Assembly (NCBI GenBank): GCA_035544635.1
Contig: DATKDQ010000134.1
Coordinates: 1 to 10,220 of the forward strand
DNA: 10,220 bases
Direction of reading: 5' to 3'
Source: DATAFT01 sp035544635
Lineage (GTDB): Bacteria; Acidobacteriota; Thermoanaerobaculia; Multivoradales; Multivoraceae
Shown: piece by piece, positions 1-5,789 of the stretch
How positions within the stretch are numbered: the stretch's first letter is position 1
Layout of the letters: each line of letters starts with the position of its first letter
Made by a program: the position numbers and the translations under genes
Notes under the pieces: model-generated
Seen by the model: the letters and a program-made list of their open reading frames with translations, nothing else
Databases searched by the model: none
What the model was told of the DNA's origin: nothing

Positions 1-392
1 GGCGCCGCGTCGACGATCACGGCGTCGGCCTCGATCTCGATCAGGAGCTCGGGCGCGATCAGCGCCCTGACCTCGACCATGGTGGTCGCCGGCGGATGCG
101 CGCCGAAGCGCTCGCGATGCGCTCGGCCGAACTCCTCCCAGAGCGAGATGTCGGTGACGAACATGCGGGTGCGCACCACCGAGGACAGGTCCGCGTCCAG
201 CCCGCGCAGCGCGCGCTCGATGAGGTCGAAGCAGCGGCTCGCCTGCGCGTAGCCGTCGCCGGGGGCGAACGGACTGCCGTCCTCGCCGACCGCGACGGTG
301 CCCGTGACGTAGATGTGGTCGCCGGCCCGCACCGCGCGGCAGTAGCCGACCAACTGCTCCCACGGTGCGCCGGAGAACGCCCGCTCCACCAT
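1..392 (-). CDS. RidA/YjgF/YER057c/UK114-family domain, possible independent start inside the ferredoxin frame; partial
   Basis: Translation from ATG 392-390 gives at least 130 residues with the RidA fold. It begins PWEQLVGYCRAV (10-21), then HIYVTGTVA (26-34), the RTRMFVTD strand (74-81), PATTMVEV (101-108) and LLIEIEADAV near the C-terminus. RidA proteins form trimers. Canonical members hydrolyse reactive enamine/imine intermediates made by PLP enzymes. Here the position of the catalytic Arg of E. coli RidA (Arg105, in the PAR motif) is Thr103. This fits a divergent subgroup whose activity is not established, so I would not call it a standard 2-iminobutanoate deaminase. The domain is nearly complete; only a short tail may be missing. 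It is in frame with the upstream ferredoxin, but it also has a good Shine-Dalgarno six bases before the ATG. Family assignment is secure; separate translation is uncertain. Confidence 0.7.
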   Translation of the reverse strand, partial: MVERAFSGAPWEQLVGYCRAVRAGDHIYVTGTVAVGEDGSPFAPGDGYAQASRCFDLIERALRGLDADLSSVVRTRMFVTDISLWEEFGRAHRERFGAHPPATTMVEVRALIAPELLIEIEADAVIVDAA

Positions 393-851
393 CGCTGTTC
401 CCTCCTCGTCGCCCTCGCCCCCAGGACGGCCTTCACGTCTCTCCACACCACGACCGCTGATTCCGTTCGCCGGCGCCTCGAGCGTGTGCTCCACGATGCG
501 GTGCTCCTCGACCACCTTCCCGCCGATGAGGTGCTCCTGCACGATGCGCTCGAGCACCGGCGGATCGCAGCCGCGGTACCACGCGCCCTCCGGATAGACC
601 ACCGCGATCGGCCCGCCTTCGCAGATGCGCAGGCAGTTGGCCTTGCTGCGCAGGATGCCGCCGGAATCGACGAGGTCGAGCTCCTTGAGCCGCCGCTTGA
701 GGTAGTCCCAGGCCAGGAGCCCGCGCTCGCGGTCGCAGCACTTGGGAGTGGTCTGGTCCGAGCAGAGAAAGATGTGGCGGCGCGCGACCGGGACGCCGAT
801 CGACTCGGCGATCCTGCGCTGGCTCAGGAGCTCCTTCGACCCACCGGCCAT
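1..851 (-). CDS. [2Fe-2S] ferredoxin (thioredoxin-like fold) in one open frame with a RidA-family domain; C-terminus cut by window edge
   Basis: Starting at ATG 851-849, the frame stays open to the window edge (283 complete codons). Residues 1 to about 125 look like a thioredoxin-like [2Fe-2S] ferredoxin of the COG3411 type, a soluble one-electron carrier. HIFLC is at 26-30, a CC pair at 38-39, and the second half has C73-x3-C77 followed by GGP and a VYPEG strand. Likely cluster ligands are C30, C38 or C39, C73 and C77. Residues about 126-153 are a Gly/Arg/Glu-rich linker, and residue 154 is the Met of the RidA domain. The start overlaps the stop of the flavoprotein gene by one base (TGATG), so translation is probably coupled. 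There is no clear Shine-Dalgarno of its own. Seen: cysteine pattern, overlap and unbroken frame. Inferred: ferredoxin role as electron partner of the neighbouring flavoprotein. It is unresolved whether the cell makes one fusion, two proteins, or whether a base is wrong in the linker. Confidence 0.75.
   Translation of the reverse strand, partial: MAGGSKELLSQRRIAESIGVPVARRHIFLCSDQTTPKCCDRERGLLAWDYLKRRLKELDLVDSGGILRSKANCLRICEGGPIAVVYPEGAWYRGCDPPVLERIVQEHLIGGKVVEEHRIVEHTLEAPANGISGRGVERREGRPGGEGDEEGTAMVERAFSGAPWEQLVGYCRAVRAGDHIYVTGTVAVGEDGSPFAPGDGYAQASRCFDLIERALRGLDADLSSVVRTRMFVTDISLWEEFGRAHRERFGAHPPATTMVEVRALIAPELLIEIEADAVIVDAA
399..407 (-). promoter_or_regulatory. Shine-Dalgarno for the RidA ATG at 392
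   Basis: On the minus strand, GAGGAGGGA lies six bases before ATG 392. It is a near-ideal ribosome binding site inside the open frame that joins ferredoxin to RidA. It is the main reason to think RidA can be made as a separate protein. It could be left over from a time when the two genes were separate. Confidence 0.6.
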
Positions 852-1828
852 CACGAGGCCCCGATCGCGGGCGCCGCTTCCAGCAGGAGCTCCTCGGCGC
901 CGCCGACGAGCTCGGCGACGATCTCGCGCGCCGGCCGTACCTGGCGCACCGCGCCCACCGACTGTCCGGCGTAGAGGGCCATGGCGCGGACCTCGCCGGT
1001 GGTCTCGCGCGTCGGCAGCTCGGCCGAGAAGCGCGCGACCGGCCTCTTCTCTCCGCCCCACTCGGCCTCCCCCACCACCTCGCCCGGGAAGGCGCGCGCG
1101 GCCTCGATCGCGGAGCGCAGCACCCGGTGGGGCGCGTCCCACCCCACCGAGAAGACGTCGGTGAGGACGGTGTCCTCGGCGCGCGCCTCGACCAGCGACC
1201 GCACGTACTCGGGATGCGCGCCCGATTCGACCGCGGCGACGAAGCGGGTGCCCACGCGCACCGCGCTGGCGCCGGCAGCGAGCGCGCCCGCAACCTCGCG
1301 CGCGGAGCCGATCCCGCCGGCGGCCACCACCGGCACCTCCCCCACGGCGTCGAGCACCTCCGAGAGCACCCGCAGCAGGCCGAGCTCACCGCGGACGTGC
1401 CCGCCCGCTTCGTTTCCCTGCGCGACCACCAGATCGCAGCCGGCGTCCACCGCCTCGAGCGCCTCGTCGCGCGAGCCGACCTGCCAGCTCACGAGCGCGC
1501 CGCCGGAGCGCGCGGCGCGCACCAGGTCGCGATCGGGAGGGCCGTAGAAGAATTCGACCACCCGCGCGCGCGGCGCCGCCACCTCGAGGGCGGCGCGATC
1601 GAGGAATGGGATGAGGAAGTTCATGCCGAAGGTGCCGCGCGTCGTCGCGGCGAGGCCGTCGAGGATCGAGACGATGGCTGGGGCGGGGATCTGTGGCAGG
1701 CCGATCATGCCAAGGCCGCCGGCACCGGCGACGGCCGCGACCAGCTCCGGGGTACCGACGCCGGGCATCGCCGCGAGCTGAAGGGGGACGGTGCAGCCGA
1801 CGAGATCGGTGAAGCGGGTGCGGAGCAT
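851..1828 (-). CDS. Nitronate monooxygenase / NPD-type FMN-dependent oxidoreductase
   Basis: A 325-residue TIM-barrel flavoprotein of the nitronate monooxygenase (2-nitropropane dioxygenase-like) family, typically 310-360 residues. These enzymes bind FMN and oxidise nitronates with O2; relatives act as enoyl reductases or NADH:quinone reductases, so the true substrate is open. Visible signatures are RTRFTDLVG at 3-11, MPGVGTPELVAAV at 21-33, GNEAGGH at 138-144 with His144 in the place of the family's catalytic His, AAGGIGSAREVA at 169-180 (phosphate-binding loop) and VGTRF at 192-196. The start at 1828 is chosen over the in-frame upstream GTG at 1930 because GGAGGG lies six bases before it and the homologous region begins there. 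It heads the operon. Its TGA overlaps the ferredoxin ATG, which suggests a flavoprotein-ferredoxin pair. No signal peptide; cytoplasmic. Confidence 0.9.
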   Translation of the reverse strand: MLRTRFTDLVGCTVPLQLAAMPGVGTPELVAAVAGAGGLGMIGLPQIPAPAIVSILDGLAATTRGTFGMNFLIPFLDRAALEVAAPRARVVEFFYGPPDRDLVRAARSGGALVSWQVGSRDEALEAVDAGCDLVVAQGNEAGGHVRGELGLLRVLSEVLDAVGEVPVVAAGGIGSAREVAGALAAGASAVRVGTRFVAAVESGAHPEYVRSLVEARAEDTVLTDVFSVGWDAPHRVLRSAIEAARAFPGEVVGEAEWGGEKRPVARFSAELPTRETTGEVRAMALYAGQSVGAVRQVRPAREIVAELVGGAEELLLEAAPAIGAS

Positions 1829-1834
1829 GAGAGA

Positions 1835-1840
1835 CCCTCC
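1835..1840 (-). promoter_or_regulatory. Shine-Dalgarno of the flavoprotein gene
   Basis: GGAGGG on the minus strand, six bases from ATG 1828. It fixes the start and argues against the 34-residue upstream extension, which is Ala/Arg-rich and has no family resemblance. Confidence 0.75.
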
Positions 1841-1877
1841 GGGGGTTGAGGTTCGCGACCGGGCGGGTCGCGCATCG

Positions 1878-1905
1878 ATCCTACTCGCGCCGGCTTCGGC
1901 TGGAA
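1878..1905 (-). promoter_or_regulatory. Weak candidate promoter for the flavoprotein-ferredoxin-RidA operon
   Basis: On the minus strand TAGGAT (1883-1878) resembles a -10 box. TTCCAG (1905-1900), 16 bases further upstream, is a poor -35. It would give a leader of about 40 bases before ATG 1828. It is the best pair I see in this stretch, but it would occur often by chance. Confidence 0.25.
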
Positions 1906-1970
1906 CGGCGTCTTCGCTCGCGGCGGCCACGGCGTCCTGCGAGGCGGCGTAATTCAGTCTCCGGTGGCTC

Positions 1971-1999
1971 TTGACTTACGTCTTGTTTACGCCTATGCT
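1971..1999 (+). promoter_or_regulatory. Strong sigma70-type promoter for dnaE2
   Basis: TTGACT at 1971-1976 and TATGCT at 1994-1999 are separated by exactly 17 bases. This is close to the housekeeping consensus and stands out in very GC-rich surroundings. Transcription would start near 2006, about 18 bases before ATG 2024. A polymerase start at the in-frame GTG 1964 would lie upstream of the promoter, so it is unlikely. The region lies between two divergent transcription units. Boxes and spacing are seen; function is inferred. Confidence 0.65.
1976..1991 (+). promoter_or_regulatory. TTACG direct repeat in the dnaE2 promoter spacer, possible operator
   Basis: TTACG occurs at 1976-1980 and 1987-1991, a period of 11 bases or one helical turn, between the -35 and -10 boxes. 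dnaE2 genes are commonly under LexA (SOS) control, and alphaproteobacterial LexA binds a direct repeat of the same 11-base period (GTTC-N7-GTTC). The half-site here is different, so LexA binding is only a hypothesis. No standard LexA palindrome was found nearby. Confidence 0.3.
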
Positions 2000-2023
2000 C
2001 GCCTTCCCTTTTTCGACCCTCTC

Positions 2024-5000
2024 ATGTACCGGAGGCCTCCCCATCCTGTCCGCCCGCCCACCACAAGCCCCGATCCCGTTGCCCCTCTGCCCTCGCCGGA
2101 GGAGGAGGAGCGCCGTCGCCTGGCCACCCTCTCGCTGGGCGGCCCCCCCTCCACCTACGGCGAGGAACGGGACGGGCGAGATGGGAAGCGGAACGGGCCG
2201 AGTGGGGAGGCTCCGGCCTTTTCGTCCGCGGCGTCGATCCGCGCGAGTGCGGGAGTAGCCAGGGGCCGGGACGCCGGTGCCTGGCTCGACACCGAGCATT
2301 ACGTCTCGCCCGGAGCGCGCAAGGAGAAGCTGCGCGAGCGCGAGTACCGGCCGGTGGGCGATGGCCCACGGACGGGCGGAGGCCGAAGGGCGGTTCGCCG
2401 CCGCTACGCCGAGCTCCGCTGCGCTTCGTCGTTCTCGTTCCTCGCCGGCGCCTCGCTGCCCGAGGACTTGGTGGAGCGCGCCGCCGAGCTCGAGCTCCCC
2501 GCCGTCGCCCTGGTCGATCGCAACGGCGTGTACGGTGCGCCGCGCTTCTACAAGGCGGCGCGCGCGGCGGGGATCAAGGCCCTGGTGGGCGCCGAGGTCG
2601 TGCTCGACCCGGGCGAGCGCTGCACCACGATCGGCGAGCGGCCCGAGCCGGAACCTGCGGGGGCGGTAGACCCGGCGAAGCTCGCGCGCGAAGGCGAGGC
2701 GCGCATCACGCTCCTCGTCGCCGACCGCTCGGGATACCAGAACCTGTGCCGCCTGCTCACCGCCGCCGCCCTCGCCCACCCCAAGGGCGAGGCCCGCGTC
2801 GACTGGGACACCCTCGCCGCGCACGCGGGCGGCCTGGTGTGCCTGACCGGGGGCGAGGAAGGTCCGCTCGCGCGCACGCTCCGCAGTCGCGGGCCCGAGG
2901 GAGCCCGCCGTCTGCTCGAGCGCCTGCGCGGGCTCTTTCCGGACCGCCTCGGAGTCGAGCTCCAGCGCCACGCCCTGCGCTCCGAGGAGGAGCGCAACCA
3001 GGCGCTCGGCGATCTCGCGCGGAGCCTGCGCCTACCGCTCCTCGCCACCAACGGCGTGCGCTACGCGCGCGCCGACGACAAGCGGCTCCACGACGTCCTC
3101 ACCTGCATCCGGCTCGGCGCCAAGCTCGATTCCGCCGGCGCGCTGCTCGACGCCGAGCGGCAGCGTCACCTGAAGGGCGCCGGCGAGATGGCCGAGCGCT
3201 TCCGCGACTGCCCGGAGGCGGTGGAGGCGACGCTCGATCTGGCCCGCGGGCTCGACTTCACGCTCGCCGATCTCGGCTACCGCTTCCCCGACTACCCGGT
3301 GCCGCCCGGGGAGACACCCGCCTCCTACCTGCGCCAGCTCGCCTGGAACGGCGCGCGCGCCCGCTTCCGCCCGCTCACCGCGAGAGCGCAGGCGCAGATC
3401 GAGAGGGAGCTGGCGCTGATCGAGAAGCTCCAGCTCGAGGGCTACTTCCTCATCGTGTGGGACATCGTGCGCTTCTGCCAGGACCACGGGATCCTGGTGC
3501 AGGGCCGCGGCTCGGCGGCCAACAGCGCCGTCTGCTACGCGCTCTCGATCACCGCCGTCGACCCGGTGAAGATGGAGCTCCTGTTCGAGCGCTTTCTCTC
3601 CGAGGAGCGCGGCGAGTGGCCCGACATCGATCTCGACTTACCGTCGGGAGCGCAGCGCGAGCAGGTCATCCAGTACGTCTACCGGCGCTACGGCGTGCGC
3701 GGCGCCGCGATGACCGCGAACGTCATCACCTACCGCGACCGCATGGCGGCGCGCGAGGTGGCGAAGGTCCTCGGCTACTCCGAGGAGCAGGTCGACACCC
3801 TCGCGAAGCAGCTCGGGAGCTGGGGCTACGACGTCCACCGCGGCGACGCGAAGGAGATGGGCGCGGAGCTGCGCCAGGCGGGCTTCGACCCCGTCGATCC
3901 GCGCATCCGGACCTTCGCCGAGATGTGGTGGAAGATCCAGAACCTCCCACGCCATCTCGGGCAGCACTCGGGCGGCATGGTGATCGCGGCGGGCCGCCTC
4001 GACGAGGTGGTGCCGCTCGAGCCCGCGGCGATGGAGGGGCGCGTCGTCGTGCAGTGGGACAAGGACGATTGCGCCGACCTCGGGATCATCAAGGTCGACC
4101 TCCTCGGCCTCGGGATGCTGTGCGCGCTCGAGGAGGCGGCGCCGATGATCCACCGGCACGAAGGTTTGAAGGTCGACTACGCCCACCTCCCCCCGGACGA
4201 TCCCGCGATCTACCGCATGCTGCAGAAGGCCGACACCGTGGGGCTCTTCCAGGTCGAGAGCCGGGCGCAGATGGCCTCGCTCCCCCGCCACCGGCCGACC
4301 CGCTTCTACGACCTCGTGATCCAGATCGCGATCATCCGTCCGGGGCCGATCGTGGGGCAGATGGCGAACCCGTTCTTCGAGCGGCGGCTCGGGCGCGAGC
4401 CGGTGACCTACCCGCATCCCAGCCTCGAACCGATCCTCGAGCGCACGCTCGGGGTGCCGATCTTCCAGGAGCAGATCCTGAAGATCGCCATGGTCGCCGC
4501 CGGCTTCTCGGGCGGCGAGGCCGAGGAGCTGCGTCGCGCCATGGGTTTCAAGCGCTCGATGGAGCGCATGGACAGGATCGAGCGGCGGCTGCGTGCAGGG
4601 ATGACCGAGCGCGGCATCGAGGGCCAGGCGCAGGATGCGATCGTGAAGCAGATCACCTCGTTCGCGCTCTACGGCTTCCCCGAGTCGCACTCGGCGAGCT
4701 TCGCGCTCATCGCCTACGCCAGCGCGTATCTCAAGGCGCACCACCCGACGGCGTTCTACGCCGCCCTCCTCAACGCCTGGCCGATGGGCTTCTACCACCC
4801 GGCGACGCTCTTGAAGGACGCCGCGCGGCGCGGCGTCGAGGCCCGTCCGATCGACGTCAACCTCTCGGGCTGGAAGTGCCGGTGGGAGCCCAACCAGCGC
4901 CGTCCGCGGCGCCAGAGTGATGCGAGCGAAGGGCGTGGTATTAACCACGCCCGCAGCGAGCGCCGTCCGCGGCGCCAAAAGGATGCGAGCGAAGAGCGTG

Positions 5001-5728
5001 CTACTCACCACGCCCGCAGCGAGCGCGCCAACGGCGCCCTGCGCCTCGGCCTGCGCTTCGTCAAGGGCCTGCGCCAGGAGGCGGGCGAGGCGATCGAGCG
5101 CGAGCAGGCGATCGCCCGCTTCACCTCCCCGGAGGACCTCGCGCGCCGTGCCGGCCTGCGCGAGGGGGAGCTCACCGCGCTCGCCCACTGCGGCGCGCTC
5201 GGCTCGCTCGGCCTCACCCGGCGCCAGGCGCTGTGGCAGGCGGCGCGCGTCTCGCGCACCACCGGACCGCTCCACGCCGACCACGGCGACGACGCCCATT
5301 CCCCGCTCCCCGAGATGACCGCTCTCGACGAGACCGTCGCCGACTTCGCGATCACCGAGGTGACCACCGGTCCGCATCCCATGACCTACTGGCGCGAGCG
5401 CCTCACCGCCCACGGCGTGCTCGCCACCGCGGTGCTCGAGCGCCTCGCCGACGGCCGGCGCGTGCGCACCGCGGGCTCGGTCATCGTGCGGCAGCGCCCC
5501 GGCACCGCGAAGGGACTCCTCTTCGTCACCGTCGAGGACGAGACCGGGATGGTGCAGGCAATGGTCACGCCCCAGATCCTCGCCGCGAACCGCCGCACCA
5601 TCGTCGGCTCGCCCGCGCTGGTCATCGAAGGGAAGCTGCAGCAGCGCGACGGCTCGCTCTCCATCCGCGCCGAGCGCCTGTGGCCGCTCGAGAGCCTGGC
5701 TCGGATCCCGAGTCACGACTTCCGGTGA
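2024..5728 (+). CDS. dnaE2: Error-prone DNA polymerase III alpha subunit DnaE2
   Basis: C-family polymerase used in SOS-associated translesion synthesis. From ATG 2024 it is 1234 residues, longer than the usual 1030-1100. Order: residues 1-127, a Pro/Arg/Glu-rich extension unlike any domain I know; PHP domain from about 128 (YAELRCASSFSFLAGAS); palm with PDIDLD (Asp534, 536 and 538) and KVDLLGLG (Asp692), the polymerase metal ligands; fingers with the DnaE2-like stretches RPTRFYDLVIQIAIIRPGPI, FQEQILKIAM and RRAMGFKRS; a repeat insertion at about 958-1000; an HhH-like segment (LARRAGLREGELTALAHCGAL); an OB fold (about 1147 on); and the SHDFR end typical of DnaE2. The PHP ligands are mostly lost: the usual H-x-H is R-x-A and DHD is DRN, so the PHP nuclease is probably inactive. 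GTG 1964 lies in the promoter. GTG 2354 is another possible start, which would remove most of the extension. ATG 2024 lacks a Shine-Dalgarno. No imuA/imuB adjoins. Confidence 0.93.
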   Translation: MYRRPPHPVRPPTTSPDPVAPLPSPEEEERRRLATLSLGGPPSTYGEERDGRDGKRNGPSGEAPAFSSAASIRASAGVARGRDAGAWLDTEHYVSPGARKEKLREREYRPVGDGPRTGGGRRAVRRRYAELRCASSFSFLAGASLPEDLVERAAELELPAVALVDRNGVYGAPRFYKAARAAGIKALVGAEVVLDPGERCTTIGERPEPEPAGAVDPAKLAREGEARITLLVADRSGYQNLCRLLTAAALAHPKGEARVDWDTLAAHAGGLVCLTGGEEGPLARTLRSRGPEGARRLLERLRGLFPDRLGVELQRHALRSEEERNQALGDLARSLRLPLLATNGVRYARADDKRLHDVLTCIRLGAKLDSAGALLDAERQRHLKGAGEMAERFRDCPEAVEATLDLARGLDFTLADLGYRFPDYPVPPGETPASYLRQLAWNGARARFRPLTARAQAQIERELALIEKLQLEGYFLIVWDIVRFCQDHGILVQGRGSAANSAVCYALSITAVDPVKMELLFERFLSEERGEWPDIDLDLPSGAQREQVIQYVYRRYGVRGAAMTANVITYRDRMAAREVAKVLGYSEEQVDTLAKQLGSWGYDVHRGDAKEMGAELRQAGFDPVDPRIRTFAEMWWKIQNLPRHLGQHSGGMVIAAGRLDEVVPLEPAAMEGRVVVQWDKDDCADLGIIKVDLLGLGMLCALEEAAPMIHRHEGLKVDYAHLPPDDPAIYRMLQKADTVGLFQVESRAQMASLPRHRPTRFYDLVIQIAIIRPGPIVGQMANPFFERRLGREPVTYPHPSLEPILERTLGVPIFQEQILKIAMVAAGFSGGEAEELRRAMGFKRSMERMDRIERRLRAGMTERGIEGQAQDAIVKQITSFALYGFPESHSASFALIAYASAYLKAHHPTAFYAALLNAWPMGFYHPATLLKDAARRGVEARPIDVNLSGWKCRWEPNQRRPRRQSDASEGRGINHARSERRPRRQKDASEERATHHARSERANGALRLGLRFVKGLRQEAGEAIEREQAIARFTSPEDLARRAGLREGELTALAHCGALGSLGLTRRQALWQAARVSRTTGPLHADHGDDAHSPLPEMTALDETVADFAITEVTTGPHPMTYWRERLTAHGVLATAVLERLADGRRVRTAGSVIVRQRPGTAKGLLFVTVEDETGMVQAMVTPQILAANRRTIVGSPALVIEGKLQQRDGSLSIRAERLWPLESLARIPSHDFR
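4896..5021 (+). repeat. Two tandem 63-bp hairpin-rich repeat units inserted in frame in dnaE2
   Basis: Units 4896-4958 and 4959-5021 match at 56 of 63 bases by eye. A degenerate beginning of a third copy may follow at 5022-5038. Each unit contains two inverted repeats: GCGCCG/CGGCGC around TCCG, and in unit 1 GGGCGTGGT/ACCACGCCC around ATTA (decayed in unit 2). The period is 21 codons, so the polymerase frame is kept. The encoded peptide is Arg/Ser/Glu-rich and hydrophilic, roughly RRPRRQ-DASE-HARSE per unit. It sits between WEPN and GALRLGLRFVKGL, where relatives join directly or by a short loop. At least one other forward frame and a reverse frame are also open across it, as expected of a frame-tolerant dispersed palindromic (REP-like) element. 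The dispersal is inferred, not seen. Confidence 0.8.
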
Positions 5729-5789
5729 GTCGCGGGCGAGGGAGCTAGCGGAGTCGGAAGGGAAGCGCGGGATAAGCTGCCGCCCGCAC

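Noticed and set aside
1901..1914. GAAC-N4-TCTT resembling a Gram-positive-type LexA box (GAAC-N4-GTTC)
   Set aside because: Two of the four right-half bases do not match and the position is upstream of the dnaE2 promoter.
1829..1930. N-terminal extension of the flavoprotein gene to GTG 1930
   Set aside because: GGAGGG sits six bases before ATG 1828 and the conserved family start (RTRFTDL) follows directly; the extension is low-complexity Ala/Arg.
1964..2023. GTG 1964 as start of dnaE2
   Set aside because: It lies upstream of and overlaps a strong promoter whose transcript would begin near 2006; the 20 extra codons show no family resemblance and no Shine-Dalgarno precedes them.
2098..2110. 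Strong Shine-Dalgarno-like GGAGGAGGAGGAG
   Set aside because: No ATG, GTG or TTG follows at a suitable distance in any frame; it encodes a Glu run in the dnaE2 extension.
2746..4920. Very long alternative open frame on the plus strand and long minus-strand frames across dnaE2
   Set aside because: They are Arg/Pro/Ala-rich shadows caused by high GC content; the DnaE2 frame carries all the recognisable motifs.
5750..5778. TAAGCT as -10 of a private promoter for the asparaginase-like gene
   Set aside because: The -35 position reads GGAGTC, unlike the consensus; co-transcription with dnaE2 is as likely.
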